Positions 9,910 through 19,429 of a stretch of DNA of 64,000 bases are shown one piece after another. A model generated the notes under the pieces. That model was not told the origin of the DNA. It saw only the letters and a program-made list of their open reading frames with translations, and did no database searches. The stretch covers positions 48,516 to 112,515 of the forward strand of contig NZ_JADEXG010000008.1 in NCBI RefSeq assembly GCF_015207255.1. The letters run 5' to 3'. Position numbers and translations under genes: made by a program. Within the stretch, counting starts at the first letter, position 1. Each line of letters starts with the position of its first letter. This DNA comes from Vasconcelosia minhoensis LEGE 07310 (lineage in GTDB: Bacteria; Cyanobacteriota; Cyanobacteriia; Phormidesmidales; Phormidesmidaceae).

Positions 9910-10827
9910 CTACCCTTCCCTCTTCCCATAGCTCACCCTCGCCCCGGCCCACTTCAGCTTCTGCCGCAGCGTCCGATAGTAGGAATAAGCCTCCCGCAAA
10001 ATGATAAACTTCGCCTCATGCTCAGCCATGTGGATATCAACCCGCTGGTTGGGTAAGACTGCCGCCGCCAGCACGCCGTCTGTCCAAAGCTTCGTGTTCA
10101 TACTGGAGTCGGCTAGGGGCGAGACGCTGACCACACAGCCAGGCGGCAGGACGATGGGGCGGCTGGAAAGGCTAAGCGGGCAGATTGGCGTAACTGCCAG
10201 GGCATGCATGCCGGGGTGCATAATCGGGCCGTTGGCCGCGACAGTATAGCCGGTAGAGCCCGTCGGCGTGCTGATTAGCAGACCATCCCCCTGGTACTGA
10301 TCGACCATTTCGCCGTCAATTGCCATCTCTAAAATTGATGTAATCATACGGTCGGGAGAGGCTGGCTTGACACACATTTCATTTAAGGCCAGGACGCGAT
10401 CGCCAACTGGTGACATGTTGCCACGCCCTCCCTGATGCACCTGCGCCTGAAGCATCATCCGCTGCTGCACCGCGAATTTGTCATCCAGCAGCCGCTGCCA
10501 AACCTGTTCCAGGTCTTCAAACACTTTTGCTGATTCGGTGAGAAAGCCCAGATGCCCGCCTACGTTGACGGCTAAAACCGGCACATCGTTAGTCGCCAGG
10601 TGACGCGCCGCCGCCAAGGCCGTACCGTCTCCTCCAAGCACAACAGCCAGGTCGATGGGTCTTGTCGCCGAAGCTAAAAAGACCGGATAGGGATTATCCT
10701 GCGGGCCGCTGGGTCCCATCAGCACCCTAGCTCCCAGTGCCTCTAGCTGTCGAGCACAGCGCTCGGCCCAGGTTTGACTCAGCGCATTGTGAGCTTTGTG
10801 GACGATGATCACCTGCTTGAGCTGCAC
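9910..10827 (-). CDS. nadK: NAD kinase
   Basis: NAD kinase phosphorylates NAD to NADP. The 305-residue protein shows the diagnostic VVLGGDGTALAAARHL motif, VNVGGHLGFLTE and LLISTPTGSTGYTVAANGP. The start chosen is the GTG at 10825-10827, giving VQLKQVIIVHKAHN. A TTG at 10851 would extend it by eight residues but overlaps a terminator-like hairpin at 10850-10869. The gene lies just downstream of ndhE on the same strand, separated by that hairpin. Supplying NADP next to NDH-1 genes may be coincidental. Confidence 0.94.
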   Translation of the reverse strand: MQLKQVIIVHKAHNALSQTWAERCARQLEALGARVLMGPSGPQDNPYPVFLASATRPIDLAVVLGGDGTALAAARHLATNDVPVLAVNVGGHLGFLTESAKVFEDLEQVWQRLLDDKFAVQQRMMLQAQVHQGGRGNMSPVGDRVLALNEMCVKPASPDRMITSILEMAIDGEMVDQYQGDGLLISTPTGSTGYTVAANGPIMHPGMHALAVTPICPLSLSSRPIVLPPGCVVSVSPLADSSMNTKLWTDGVLAAAVLPNQRVDIHMAEHEAKFIILREAYSYYRTLRQKLKWAGARVSYGKREG

Positions 10828-10849
10828 GGCTACCTCGAATCTTCTGAAC

Positions 10850-10869
10850 AAAAAAGGGACGCAGTCCCT
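10850..10869 (-). terminator. Intrinsic terminator after the ndhAIGE cluster
   Basis: Read on the minus strand the sequence is AGGGAC TGC GTCCCT followed by five further T residues. That is a six-base-pair stem with a three-base loop and a T tract, placed 67 bases after the ndhE stop. It sits immediately before the nadK start, which argues for the shorter GTG start of nadK. Confidence 0.7.
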
Positions 10870-10935
10870 GCGCCCCTCTAACTAGATCAACCTAGGTCAA
10901 TCGGTTGCCATATTGGCCCAAGCCAGGGGAAAAGC

Positions 10936-11241
10936 CTACCATTTGAGCAGATTAAACTGCTCCATATCGACCGTATCGCGGTTGCGATAAATCGACAGGA
11001 CAATCGCTAGCCCAACCGCCGCTTCCGCCGCTGCGATCGTAATCACAAACACCGCAAACACCTGGCCCTTAATTCCCTGTGGGTCGAGATAGTTCGAAAA
11101 GGCCATCAGGTTGATGTTCACCGCGTTGAGCATGAGCTCAATCGACATCAGGACGCGAATCGCGTTGCGGCTGGTGACCAGGCCAAAAACGCCAATGCAA
11201 AACAGCGCTGCCGCCAGTAGTAAATAATATTCAAGCTGCAT
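10936..11241 (-). CDS. ndhE: NAD(P)H-quinone oxidoreductase subunit 4L
   Basis: NdhE is the small membrane subunit homologous to NuoK in the proton-pumping arm of thylakoid NDH-1. The 101-residue protein has three hydrophobic segments and the conserved [20 protein letters not shown] stretch, whose glutamate in the second helix is important for proton translocation in the family. GGAG lies about ten bases before the ATG. It follows ndhG after 17 bases and closes the ndhA-I-G-E cluster. Confidence 0.97.
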   Translation of the reverse strand: MQLEYYLLLAAALFCIGVFGLVTSRNAIRVLMSIELMLNAVNINLMAFSNYLDPQGIKGQVFAVFVITIAAAEAAVGLAIVLSIYRNRDTVDMEQFNLLKW

Positions 11242-11258
11242 GAGGTCTTACTCCGAGA

Positions 11259-11870
11259 TCATTCCGAATCGCTTTCGTTAACGCCAGCTGCAACTAGCTC
11301 GCGGGGTCGTTCTGGCAGCGTCAGAACCTGCTCCTCTGCGGCTGCATCTAGGTCAGGGATAAACTCGCGGCGGGCCAGAATAATCGCCCCTACCAGCGCA
11401 ATCAGCAGCAGTACTGAAGCCAGCTCAAAGGGGAGGAGAAAGTCGCTGAAGAAATGCATACCGATGGCCTCGATGGCGCGATCGCCAATCGCTACCTCGC
11501 TAGAAATCGCCCAGGGTGTAGATACCACCGTCGTTCCCAGCAGCGCAAAGAGCCCTGCGCAGACCGCGCCAGTCGCCAGTTTTCCCAACAGCGCATGGGG
11601 CAAAGGCCGGAAATCTTCCTGTTTATTGACCAGCATAATCCCAAATAGAATCAGCACGTTGACCGCACCGACGTAGACCAGCACCTGGGCTGCTGCCACA
11701 AACCCCGCATTGAGCAAAATATAGAACCCGGCAATGCTGAGAAACACCAGCCCTAGCAAGAAAGCCGAGTAGACAATGCTGCTCAGTAAGACGACGCCTA
11801 AAGCGGCGGCCAGCATGAGTGCAGCCAGTATCCCAAAAGAGACCAGTTGCACGCCTTCAGCTAAATTCAA
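11259..11870 (-). CDS. ndhG: NAD(P)H-quinone oxidoreductase subunit 6
   Basis: NdhG, the NuoJ homologue, is an integral membrane subunit of NDH-1. The 203-residue protein has five predicted membrane helices, including FILLNAGF-type and QVLVYVGAVNVLILFGIMLV segments that are strongly conserved. The start is a TTG codon (NLAEGVQLVSFGIL) with GGAG eight bases upstream; no ATG is available near it, and the family aligns from this residue. The acidic tail beyond residue 160 is variable in the family. Confidence 0.96.
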   Translation of the reverse strand: MNLAEGVQLVSFGILAALMLAAALGVVLLSSIVYSAFLLGLVFLSIAGFYILLNAGFVAAAQVLVYVGAVNVLILFGIMLVNKQEDFRPLPHALLGKLATGAVCAGLFALLGTTVVSTPWAISSEVAIGDRAIEAIGMHFFSDFLLPFELASVLLLIALVGAIILARREFIPDLDAAAEEQVLTLPERPRELVAAGVNESDSE

Positions 11871-11961
11871 AACGAACTCTCCCTATTCAAATCAAACGGT
11901 GGACCGGCGCGGGCCGACTGAGCGAATAATAGCCCAATATCAGCCCCGATATAGCTCCAAG

Positions 11962-12591
11962 CTACTGCGCCTCTTCCTCGGAGTCAGTCGACTTGGTTGC
12001 CGCCGACTCTGCTTCCATCTCAGCCCGGATTTCTTCCGGTCGTTGACCCGCTCGGCGTGAACCCGCTGGCAGCCCATGGGGGTTCATCACGCCCTTAGGC
12101 AGATAGGCCAGCTCTCGCAGCGGCGTTACCATCGGGTCGTCGGTCACCTTGTAGGGCAGCCGCCCCAGCGCCACGCTGTCGTAGTTCAGGTCGTGCCGGT
12201 CGTAGCTGGCCAGCTCATATTCCTCAGTCATGGATAGGCAGTTGGTCGGGCAGTACTCAACGCAGTTGCCGCAGAAAATGCACACCCCAAAATCAATACT
12301 GTAGTGGCTGAGTTTTTTCTTTTTACTCTCTTTGTCAAATTCCCAATCGACTACCGGTAGGTTGATCGGGCAGACGCGCACACAGACCTCACAGGAAATG
12401 CATTTGTCAAATTCAAAGTGAATCCGACCGCGGTAGCGCTCTGAGGGCACTAGCTTTTCGTAGGGATACTGTACCGTCACCGGCCGCCGCTTCATATGGT
12501 CAAAGGTGACTGAAAGCCCCTGGCCAATGAACTTGGCCGCCTGACGCGTTTCCTTGGCGTAGTCAGCGACTTGTTTGAAAAAGTTCGGCAT
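11962..12591 (-). CDS. ndhI: NAD(P)H-quinone oxidoreductase subunit I (two 4Fe-4S clusters)
   Basis: NdhI carries electrons through two 4Fe-4S clusters in the peripheral arm of NDH-1. Both binding motifs are present: [16 protein letters not shown] and [15 protein letters not shown]. The start is set at the ATG 12589-12591 ([13 protein letters not shown]), giving 209 residues. A longer frame beginning at 12669 would overlap ndhA and lacks family similarity. The C-terminal 40 residues are acidic and variable. It lies between ndhA and ndhG. Confidence 0.96.
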   Translation of the reverse strand: MPNFFKQVADYAKETRQAAKFIGQGLSVTFDHMKRRPVTVQYPYEKLVPSERYRGRIHFEFDKCISCEVCVRVCPINLPVVDWEFDKESKKKKLSHYSIDFGVCIFCGNCVEYCPTNCLSMTEEYELASYDRHDLNYDSVALGRLPYKVTDDPMVTPLRELAYLPKGVMNPHGLPAGSRRAGQRPEEIRAEMEAESAATKSTDSEEEAQ

Positions 12592-12652
12592 AGATCTAGA
12601 TTCCTGACAGGGTGAGCAAACGAATCGTAAAGGGTAATCAGATTGGCAACGG

Positions 12653-13771
12653 CTAGCCGCCAAAGGCAAAGGGCAGCGTCAGCTTTAGCGCCGCAGTCGC
12701 CAGCAGATTGACCAGCGATACCGGCAGCAAAAATTTCCAGCCCAGATCGAGCAGCTGGTCAATTCGGACTCGGGGGACTGTCCAGCGCAGCAGAATCGCG
12801 ATAAACACCAGCAGGTAGGCTTTGATCAGAGTCATGACAATTCCCAGACCCGCCGCAACGACTTGCAGCCAGGGCGTCGTTTCGCTAACCCCCAGCCAGC
12901 CCGCAATCGACTCAATCGGCACCGGCAGGCTCCAGCCCCCCAGGTAGAGAATCGCCACAATCAGCGCCGACAGCACCAGGTTGACGTAGGAGCCGACGTA
13001 GAATAGCCCAAACTTCATCCCGGTGTATTCGGTCTGGTAGCCCGCCACCAGCTCTTCTTCAGCTTCGGGTAGGTCAAAGGGCAAGCGCTCGCATTCGGCC
13101 AGAGCCGCAATCCAAAATATTAAAAATCCCACCGGCTGCCGCCAGATATTCCAGCCTAGAATGCCGTAGCCCGACTGCTGGCCGACAATATCGATGGTGC
13201 TGAGGCTATTGGTCATCATCACCACCGCCAGCACCGCCAGCGCCAGGGGAATTTCATAGCTAATAGACTGGGCCGCAGCCCGCAGTCCACCTAGTAGGGA
13301 ATACTTGTTATTCGAGGAATAGCCTGCCATCAGCAGCCCGATCGGGGTAATGCTGGAAAGCGAAATCCATAGGAAGATGCCGATCCCGATGTCGGTGATC
13401 ACCATGTTTTGGCCAAAGGGCACAATCAAAAAAGATAGAAATACGGGAATGACGACAATTGCTGGCCCCAAGGTAAAGAGCCAGGGGTCGGCCTTAGCCG
13501 GGGTAATGTCTTCTTTGAAGATCAGCTTTACGCCATCGGCAGCGGCCTGTAGCACGCCTAGCGGTCCGACATATTCCGGTCCAATTCGCTGCTGGGCTGC
13601 GGCTGAAATCTTTCGCTCTAGCCACACCGAGACAAAGATACTCACCGTGGCGGCAATCAGCATCAGCGCCATGGGGAGGGGAATCCACAAAAGCTTGGCT
13701 AGTCCTAGGGGCAGGCCCAGGTCGGTGAGGGTACTGACGAACGTATGTTGGAGGTCAATGCCGGGGTTCAT
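12653..13771 (-). CDS. ndhA: NAD(P)H-quinone oxidoreductase subunit 1
   Basis: NdhA, homologue of NuoH, forms the membrane base of the quinone channel of NDH-1. The 372-residue protein has about eight hydrophobic helices and the conserved [20 protein letters not shown], then [21 protein letters not shown], which lines the quinone site. It is the first gene of the ndhA-I-G-E cluster, transcribed toward lower coordinates. The ATG is at 13769-13771. Confidence 0.97.
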   Translation of the reverse strand: MNPGIDLQHTFVSTLTDLGLPLGLAKLLWIPLPMALMLIAATVSIFVSVWLERKISAAAQQRIGPEYVGPLGVLQAAADGVKLIFKEDITPAKADPWLFTLGPAIVVIPVFLSFLIVPFGQNMVITDIGIGIFLWISLSSITPIGLLMAGYSSNNKYSLLGGLRAAAQSISYEIPLALAVLAVVMMTNSLSTIDIVGQQSGYGILGWNIWRQPVGFLIFWIAALAECERLPFDLPEAEEELVAGYQTEYTGMKFGLFYVGSYVNLVLSALIVAILYLGGWSLPVPIESIAGWLGVSETTPWLQVVAAGLGIVMTLIKAYLLVFIAILLRWTVPRVRIDQLLDLGWKFLLPVSLVNLLATAALKLTLPFAFGG

Positions 13772-14090
13772 GCTTACCTAGTCGCCTCGATGTCCAGAAA
13801 TATTACGGATCTTTACCGATTCTAGCGCCTAATCATGCGCTGGTCGGTGCAAAGCCATCTTAGATGCTGATCGGATTATTTAGGAAATCGATTGAAAGTT
13901 AAGCGGGTGATCTGTAAATGGGGAAATTAGGGTCGCCAAAATAAAACCCCCTCAGCTAGCGCCAAGGGGGCTGGAGTTCCTGAAAATCGTCACTGGACTC
14001 TATATTGTCGGCAGTTTCAAGTCTTGGGAAGGGGGGTGAGGCCCTCCATTGCGCTCTGCCCTGGATGGCAACGGTCTCTCAACCCGACGG
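13772..14090. other. Intergenic region between gltA and ndhA
   Basis: This 319-base stretch holds no convincing gene. It contains the gltA terminator (13938-13970) and must hold the promoter of the ndhA cluster within roughly 13772-13930. No clear -35/-10 pair could be chosen by eye. Confidence 0.5.
13938..13970 (-). terminator. Intrinsic terminator downstream of gltA
   Basis: On the minus strand the outer arms CCCCCT (13965-13970 read in reverse) and AGGGGG enclose a loop containing the self-complementary GCTAGC, and are followed by TTTTATTTT. The GC-rich stem and T-rich tail lie about 120 bases after the gltA stop and upstream of ndhA. Confidence 0.7.
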
Positions 14091-15266
14091 TTAAAGCCGG
14101 GAGCCAACCAGCTGCTTATCCCAGATTTGAGGCCGTTCGCTGACCGGAATATAGGGCTGCTCATGGGGACCTTGGTAAATCTGGGTGGGTCGGAAAATCC
14201 GATTTTCCCCAATTTGCTCTTTCCAGTGGGCCAGCCAGCCCGCCACCCGGGCGATCGCAAAAATGGGCGTAAATAAATCCGTCGGAATGCCCAGCTTGCG
14301 GTAAACCAGTCCCGAATAAAAGTCCACATTGGGATAGACGCCCTTATGCCCCAGCTTTTCGTTGATCACCTCTTCTAGCTCCAGGGCAATGTCGTAGTAG
14401 GCATCGCGGCCAAACTTGGCAAACAGCTGCTCGGCCAGCCCCTGCAAAATTTGGGCGCGCGGATCCTTGACCTTATAGACCCGATGGCCAAAGCCCATAA
14501 TCCGGGCCTTGCGCTGCACACAGTCCTCAACGTAGGGGCGAACGTTTTCCACCGAGCCAATTTCTTCTAGCATGGCGATCACTTCCTCATTGGCGCCGCC
14601 ATGTAGGGGGCCAGCCAGGGTGCCCACGGCCGACGCAACCACGGCGTAGGGATCGGTCAGCGTGGAGGCCGTCACCATGGCGGAAAAAGTCGAGGCGTTG
14701 ATCGTGTGCTCGGCATGGAGCGTCAGACAGATATCAAAAATGCGCGCGGCCAGCATATCGGGTTCGCGCTCGTTGAGCATATAGAGAAAATTAGCCGCAT
14801 AGTCGAGGTCGTCGCGGGGCTGTACCGGGTCGTTCCCTTTACGCATTAGCTTGAAAGCAGCCACCATCGTCGGGATTTTGGCCAGCAGCCGCACCACCGC
14901 ATCTTGGATGTAGGTGGGGTCGTCCAGCGCCCGCTTGGAGTAAAACAGGCCCAGCGCCGCCGCGCAGGACTGTAGCGCATCCATCGGATGGCCGCTTTCA
15001 GGGAAGCATTTCATCATGTCGCGGATGCGATATTTCAGCCGCCGGTGATAGCGAATCTCGTGCTGGAAGTCGTTGAGCTCCTGCTTCGATGGTAGCCCGC
15101 CCCAAATGAGTAGATAGGCGGTTTCGAGGAAGGTACTTTTCTGGGCTAGCTCATCAATCCGAATGCCGCGATATTCGAGGATGCCCTGGTGCCCATCGAC
15201 GTAGCTAATGCTGGACTGAGTTGCCGGAATCCCCTCTAGCCCGGGGCGATATTCGCAGGCTGTCAT
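14091..15266 (-). CDS. gltA: Citrate synthase
   Basis: Citrate synthase condenses acetyl-CoA with oxaloacetate, opening the cyanobacterial TCA pathway. The 391-residue protein shows ISYVDGHQGILEYRGI near the N-terminus, LHAEHTINASTF, the active-site histidines in GPLHGGANEEV and GFGHRVYKVKDPRA, and the catalytic aspartate in NVDFYSGLVY. This is the shorter type II form common in Gram-positives and cyanobacteria. The tail IWDKQLVGSRL is not unusual. A terminator follows at 13938-13970. Confidence 0.96.
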   Translation of the reverse strand: MTACEYRPGLEGIPATQSSISYVDGHQGILEYRGIRIDELAQKSTFLETAYLLIWGGLPSKQELNDFQHEIRYHRRLKYRIRDMMKCFPESGHPMDALQSCAAALGLFYSKRALDDPTYIQDAVVRLLAKIPTMVAAFKLMRKGNDPVQPRDDLDYAANFLYMLNEREPDMLAARIFDICLTLHAEHTINASTFSAMVTASTLTDPYAVVASAVGTLAGPLHGGANEEVIAMLEEIGSVENVRPYVEDCVQRKARIMGFGHRVYKVKDPRAQILQGLAEQLFAKFGRDAYYDIALELEEVINEKLGHKGVYPNVDFYSGLVYRKLGIPTDLFTPIFAIARVAGWLAHWKEQIGENRIFRPTQIYQGPHEQPYIPVSERPQIWDKQLVGSRL

Positions 15267-15429
15267 ACTTTGCTACTCCCATTGTTTCGATTCACGATCT
15301 GGCCCTGGGGGCTAGGTAAGCTGGCTCAGCAGCCGGGCGTCCCTGCTAGATCTGAGAGCATTATCTAACGTTTTAAGCCAGGCTGGCGTTCGTCCAGAGC
15401 AAAACCGGTGGCAAAACCCAGCCCAAAGC

Positions 15430-15936
15430 TCACAGCACAAACCGCGGCGGGGCTAGCCAGAATAGCTGGCTATTGGCGATCGCGCTTTCCCCTACCGGCA
15501 GCTGCAGCCCGATAATACCCGCTTTTTTCAATACCCAGCGCTCGTTTGTCTCACCGTTTACCAGCCGCTCACCCCAGCTGCTGAGGTCGGGCTCATGCCC
15601 GACTAAGGCCAGCGACCTGAGGTCATCGGGCTGCACCGCCAGCCAGTCGAGCCAGGTCTGAAGCTGGCCGCCGGGCACTAGCGGTTCAAAGCGTTCGGCC
15701 CGATTCGCGAGCCCTGCTGCCTGCAAGATTTCGGCGGTCTGCCGGGCGCGGACGAGAGGGCTGGTCAGCATCCGGTCGAACCGGAGGCCCCACTGTTTGA
15801 GCCGCTGCGCGATCGCGACGGTTTTCACCCGTCCCCGCTGGGTGAGCGGCCGCTGGGTATCGTCGGCATAGGTGCCGCGCTCGGCAGCGATGCCGTGGCG
15901 AATCAGGTAAACCTCAGTCGGTGTTGATGACGCCAT
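15430..15936 (-). CDS. sixA: Phosphohistidine phosphatase SixA
   Basis: SixA removes phosphate from histidine in phosphorelay or PTS-related proteins. The 168-residue protein belongs to the histidine phosphatase superfamily: VYLIRHGIAAERG gives the catalytic RHG, and ALVGHEPDLSSWGERL gives the second catalytic histidine. Its start overlaps the end of the DHH phosphoesterase gene by 23 bases in another frame, so translation is probably coupled. The physiological target is not identifiable here. Confidence 0.92.
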   Translation of the reverse strand: MASSTPTEVYLIRHGIAAERGTYADDTQRPLTQRGRVKTVAIAQRLKQWGLRFDRMLTSPLVRARQTAEILQAAGLANRAERFEPLVPGGQLQTWLDWLAVQPDDLRSLALVGHEPDLSSWGERLVNGETNERWVLKKAGIIGLQLPVGESAIANSQLFWLAPPRFVL

Positions 15937-17197
15937 TTTCGGGGTTGATCAGCCGCAGCAGCTTTTGTTTAATTTGGATGTCAAAGACTTCCCACTTCTG
16001 GCGGTTGTAGTCGCTGTTTTCGTAGAAGCCCGAGAGGAATCCCACCGGAATTTCGAACCCGCCCGCCGTCAGGCGACCGCCGCCAAAGAAACGGCCCTGG
16101 CTGTCCTGGCCGAACGCCTCTTTGATAAATTCATCTGGGTCGAGGGTAATTTTATTCGTGCGCAGAGAGCCTACGACCAGCTCAATTTCTTCATCCTCAT
16201 CGTGGACAATCCCGTAGATCACCGCCGTATGGATATTTTCTTCGGTCAGTAAAAAGTCGGCGGCCTGAGGAATGGCGTCTCGGTCTTCATAACGGATATA
16301 GCCTACGCCGGCCATTGAAACATTATTCTGCATTTTGCGGTTGCGCAGCGATCGCTCAATCACGTCCATCACCCGCTTGGAGCGGGACGCTTGCAGCACG
16401 GCGCTCAGCAGCTGCGCGTCATAGTACTGACTGAGGTAGGCGGCCGCCAGAAACTCAGACTCGGCCGCCTGCATCAGGTGGCCTGTATCTGAACGCAGGC
16501 CGTGCATCAGCGCCGTCGCGCATTTCACATGCCGCCCGTTGCTGCGGTCGAGCTGGAGGATGTCGGCCTGGAGATACTCTGTCAGAATCGTCGCCGTGGC
16601 CCTCACCTCAGGCCGGATGTCGGCCAGCTCGGCTTTCAGGTTGCCCTGTAGGGCGTGGTGGTCAACCACAAACACCAGTGGCAGCTGAGCTGCCCGCACC
16701 AGGTCAGTTAGATGGCTGGTAGTGCCCTGATTATCGACGAGGACATAGCCCTGATACTGGGACAGATCTGGCGCATCGCTGCTCTGCTGTGGCCAGCGCT
16801 TGGCCGGTAAGCTTGTGAGCTTGACCAAGGCCACGTTCTCCTGATGGCTGAGCATCCCAGAATAGTAGATATCGCACTGGATGTCGTAGCCATCGGCCAT
16901 CAGCTGATAGGCCCAGGCCGAAGATAGGGCATCGGGGTCGGGGAAATCCTGGAGCAAAATCAGGTGGCGATTGCCCGCCTGGGCCTTGAGCAGCTGTCTA
17001 AACTTTTCAGCTGGTTTAGTCCCGCCTGTTTTGACCGGTTGAGCATCTTCGGCTGGGGCAGGCGCTAGTTCCTCAGCCTTCATGGGTGAGGCAGCCTGCG
17101 ACTGTTCCTTTGAGTCCTTTGAGTCCTTTGAGTAACTATGGGACTGTTCCTTAGCGTAACTATGGGAATCCTTGCGGACAGCGTCTTGAGTAGGCAT
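15914..17197 (-). CDS. DHH-family phosphoesterase (NrnA-like)
   Basis: The protein has the DHH phosphoesterase core: DFPDPDALSSAWAY, LVDNQGTTSHL, FVVDHHALQGN and, in the DHHA1 domain, FFGGGRLTAGGFEIPVGF. Related enzymes degrade short oligoribonucleotides or dephosphorylate pAp, and some act on cyclic dinucleotide products. The core is preceded by about 75 residues of low-complexity Ser/Lys/Asp and Ala/Pro sequence containing the repeats SHSYAKE and SHSYSKDSKDSK. Translation may start at the ATG 17195-17197 or at an upstream GTG at 17221. It overlaps sixA by 23 bases. Confidence 0.88.
   Translation of the reverse strand: MPTQDAVRKDSHSYAKEQSHSYSKDSKDSKEQSQAASPMKAEELAPAPAEDAQPVKTGGTKPAEKFRQLLKAQAGNRHLILLQDFPDPDALSSAWAYQLMADGYDIQCDIYYSGMLSHQENVALVKLTSLPAKRWPQQSSDAPDLSQYQGYVLVDNQGTTSHLTDLVRAAQLPLVFVVDHHALQGNLKAELADIRPEVRATATILTEYLQADILQLDRSNGRHVKCATALMHGLRSDTGHLMQAAESEFLAAAYLSQYYDAQLLSAVLQASRSKRVMDVIERSLRNRKMQNNVSMAGVGYIRYEDRDAIPQAADFLLTEENIHTAVIYGIVHDEDEEIELVVGSLRTNKITLDPDEFIKEAFGQDSQGRFFGGGRLTAGGFEIPVGFLSGFYENSDYNRQKWEVFDIQIKQKLLRLINPENGVINTD
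17109..17132. repeat. 9-bp tandem repeat inside the DHH gene
   Basis: The unit TTTGAGTCC occurs twice and is followed by a partial third copy (TTTGAG). On the coding strand it specifies the repeated Ser-Lys-Asp tripeptide in the disordered N-terminus. A related 12-residue echo (SHSYAKEQ / SHSYSKDS) lies beside it. Copy-number change would keep the frame. Confidence 0.7.
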
Positions 17198-17362
17198 GGG
17201 CAGAGCCTGTTGTCTAGACACCTAGCTGAGATCACTCTGCTGATTTTCTAGAGTCAGGGGGTGTGAGGTCTATCTTGATTATGCGTAGGGGCAGCCAGAA
17301 TTGCTACTCGCAATAGCCGAACTCTATCGATAGGCAGCCGCAGGACGGCGCCCTGACTGGAT

Positions 17363-17863
17363 TTAATTCAGCCCAATGACGTATTTGCGCCACTCCTGAT
17401 GCACCCCACCGCGAACATGGCGGGCAATCTCGAAATAGAGACTGCTGTGGGGTTTGCGGGGCGGATTGCGCAGGGGCATACTGGCCTCTTTGGGCGTGCG
17501 GCTGCCTTTTTTGACATTGCAGCGAACACAGGCGGTGACGATATTTTCCCAAGAATCGCCGCCGCCGCGCGATCGCGGTACGACATGATCCAGCGTTAGC
17601 CCTTCGCTACCGGTGCCGCAGTACTGGCAGGTGTGATTGTCGCGATGCAGCAGATTGCGCCGGGTTAGCGGAATTTCTTTATAGGGAACTCGTACATAGT
17701 GGCGCAGGCGAATCACCGTCGGGAAAGGGAAGTCGGCATAAATGACCCGACCATTATGTTCGACCTGCTCAGCCTTTCCCTTGATCACTAAGACCACCGC
17801 CCGCCGCCAGCTGGTAATGTTTAGTGGCTCGTAGGAGGCGTTGAGGACCAAAACCTTGCTCAT
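17363..17863 (-). CDS. HNH endonuclease
   Basis: The 166-residue protein has an N-terminal domain starting MSKVLVLNASYEPLNITSW, common to this cyanobacterial and actinobacterial HNH family, and then the nuclease motif: HTCQYCGTG, LTLDHVVPRSRGG and ENIVTACVRCNVKKGSRTP. The two CxxC pairs bind structural zinc, and the DH and N residues form the metal-dependent active site. The biological role of this very common family is not established. The start is the ATG 17861-17863; upstream extension has no family similarity. alr is divergent. Confidence 0.92.
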   Translation of the reverse strand: MSKVLVLNASYEPLNITSWRRAVVLVIKGKAEQVEHNGRVIYADFPFPTVIRLRHYVRVPYKEIPLTRRNLLHRDNHTCQYCGTGSEGLTLDHVVPRSRGGGDSWENIVTACVRCNVKKGSRTPKEASMPLRNPPRKPHSSLYFEIARHVRGGVHQEWRKYVIGLN

Positions 17864-17993
17864 GCAGCTACCCACATCTTCCACCGATAGTAGCACAGTC
17901 GCCTGCACTGCTGGCTTTTGACAGCTATATTGCTGCCAGATTGGGCTAGAATCGGCCCGAAACGGTGTAGCGGGATTAAGGAGAACGACGACC

Positions 17994-19205
17994 ATGCTGA
18001 GCTGGGAGCATACGCCAGACCTTTTGCCCATGCGCGGCTGCCGGGCCTGGATTGAAATTAATCTGACCGCTCTGGCCCACAATGTGCAGCAGTTCAAGAC
18101 GCGACTCTCCCCTCAAACCGACCTGATGGCAGTGGTCAAGGCCGATGCCTACGGCCATGGTGCAGTGACCGTGGCGCAGACGGCCCTCCAGGCCGGGGCC
18201 ACCTGGCTGGGCGTGGCGACCGTCCCCGAGGGGATAGAGCTACGTCAGGCGGGAATCGCCGCGCCGATTTTAGTCATGGGTGCCGTCAACCACCCCGAGG
18301 AGGTGCGGGCGATCGCGCTTTGGCAGCTCCAGCCTACCCTGGTCACCCCCAAGCAGGCCCTGGTCTTCGCTGAAACCCTAGCGACAGCAGCGCCGACGGT
18401 GCCCTTACCGGTTCACCTAAAGCTCGACACCGGCATGGCGCGGCTGGGCTTTGACTGGCAGCGGGCCGGTGAATTCATCAGCCTGGTGCGGCGACTGCCT
18501 CAGCTTGACCCGGTCAGCCTCTATTCCCATCTAGCGACCGCTGATAGCCCCGAGCCGGCAGTCATGCGGCTTCAGCAGCAGCGATTTGAACAGGCGATCG
18601 CCGATCTCAGGGCTCAGGGCCTCTGCCCGCCGCGGCTGCATCTGGCCAACTCTGCTGGGACGCTGGCCGCCCCTGACCTGCACTACGATTTGGTGCGGGT
18701 GGGGATCGGTCTCTACGGCTTCTATCCGGCTCCCCATCTCCGCGCCGCTGTGGATTTACAGCCGGTGATGGAGGTGAAAGCGCGGGTAACTCACCTAAAC
18801 GCGATCGCGGCGGGGACCGGCGTCAGCTACGGCCATCAGTTCATCGCCCCGCAGCCACTCAACCTTGCCGTCGTTGGGGTGGGCTATGCCGACGGCGTGC
18901 CGCGCATCCTGTCGAACCGGATGGCGGTACTGGTACGGGGGCAGCGGCTGCCGCAGGTGGGCGCGATCACGATGGATCAGATGATGATTGACGTCACTAG
19001 TCTGCCCGACCTGCAGGTGGGCGAGCCGGTGACCCTGCTGGGCCAGTCAGGCCCAGACCAAATTAGCGCCGAAGATTGGGCCGCCCTATCGGGAACCATT
19101 TCCTGGGAAATTCTCTGCGGGTTCAAACACCGGCTGCCGCGGATTACCGTTGAGACAGCAGTGCGTCTATCCACTACCGATCCGGCCGCTGGCCTGAGAA
19201 AATAA
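17994..19205 (+). CDS. alr: Alanine racemase
   Basis: This PLP enzyme interconverts L- and D-alanine to supply peptidoglycan synthesis. In the 403-residue protein the PLP lysine is Lys49 in AVVKADAYGHG, and the second catalytic residue is the tyrosine in GTGVSYGHQF. HLKLDTGMARLGF, LHLANSAGTLA and DLVRVGIGLYGF are further family marks. It is transcribed away from the HNH gene. An inverted repeat just after it may end transcription before tRNA-Ser. Confidence 0.96.
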   Translation: MLSWEHTPDLLPMRGCRAWIEINLTALAHNVQQFKTRLSPQTDLMAVVKADAYGHGAVTVAQTALQAGATWLGVATVPEGIELRQAGIAAPILVMGAVNHPEEVRAIALWQLQPTLVTPKQALVFAETLATAAPTVPLPVHLKLDTGMARLGFDWQRAGEFISLVRRLPQLDPVSLYSHLATADSPEPAVMRLQQQRFEQAIADLRAQGLCPPRLHLANSAGTLAAPDLHYDLVRVGIGLYGFYPAPHLRAAVDLQPVMEVKARVTHLNAIAAGTGVSYGHQFIAPQPLNLAVVGVGYADGVPRILSNRMAVLVRGQRLPQVGAITMDQMMIDVTSLPDLQVGEPVTLLGQSGPDQISAEDWAALSGTISWEILCGFKHRLPRITVETAVRLSTTDPAAGLRK

Positions 19206-19267
19206 CCCCAAAAAATAGATACCCAGCTCGGTAGAGCTTTAACCCAGTTCTTGCTATGATGATCATC

Positions 19268-19290
19268 CCATTGGAAAATTCCAATGGTTT
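19268..19290 (+). terminator. Inverted repeat between alr and tRNA-Ser
   Basis: The nine-base arms CCATTGGAA and TTCCAATGG are separated by two A residues and followed by TTTT. It could terminate alr transcription 62 bases after its stop, but the stem is AT-rich, the loop too short to be ideal, and the T run short. A protein-binding palindrome in the tRNA promoter is the alternative. Confidence 0.4.
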
Positions 19291-19296
19291 TCCCTT

Positions 19297-19385
19297 GGAG
19301 AGGTGGCTGAGTGGTTGAAAGCGGCTCCCTGCTAAGGAGTTATGGGGTGTAAACCTCATCGAGGGTTCGAATCCCTCCCTCTCCG
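19297..19385 (+). tRNA. tRNA-Ser (anticodon GCT)
   Basis: The acceptor arms GGAGAGG (19297-19303) and CCTCTCC (19378-19384) pair fully and are followed by discriminator G. The anticodon arm is GCTCC-CTGCTAA-GGAGT, giving anticodon GCT for AGC/AGU serine codons. The long variable arm with GGGGTGTAAACCTC and the GGTTCGAATCC T-loop are those of a class II serine tRNA. CCA is not encoded. Confidence 0.96.
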
Positions 19386-19429
19386 TTGATTTCGGTCCGT
19401 TTCAATCAGGCTTCTTCAGCTCCCGGTTC

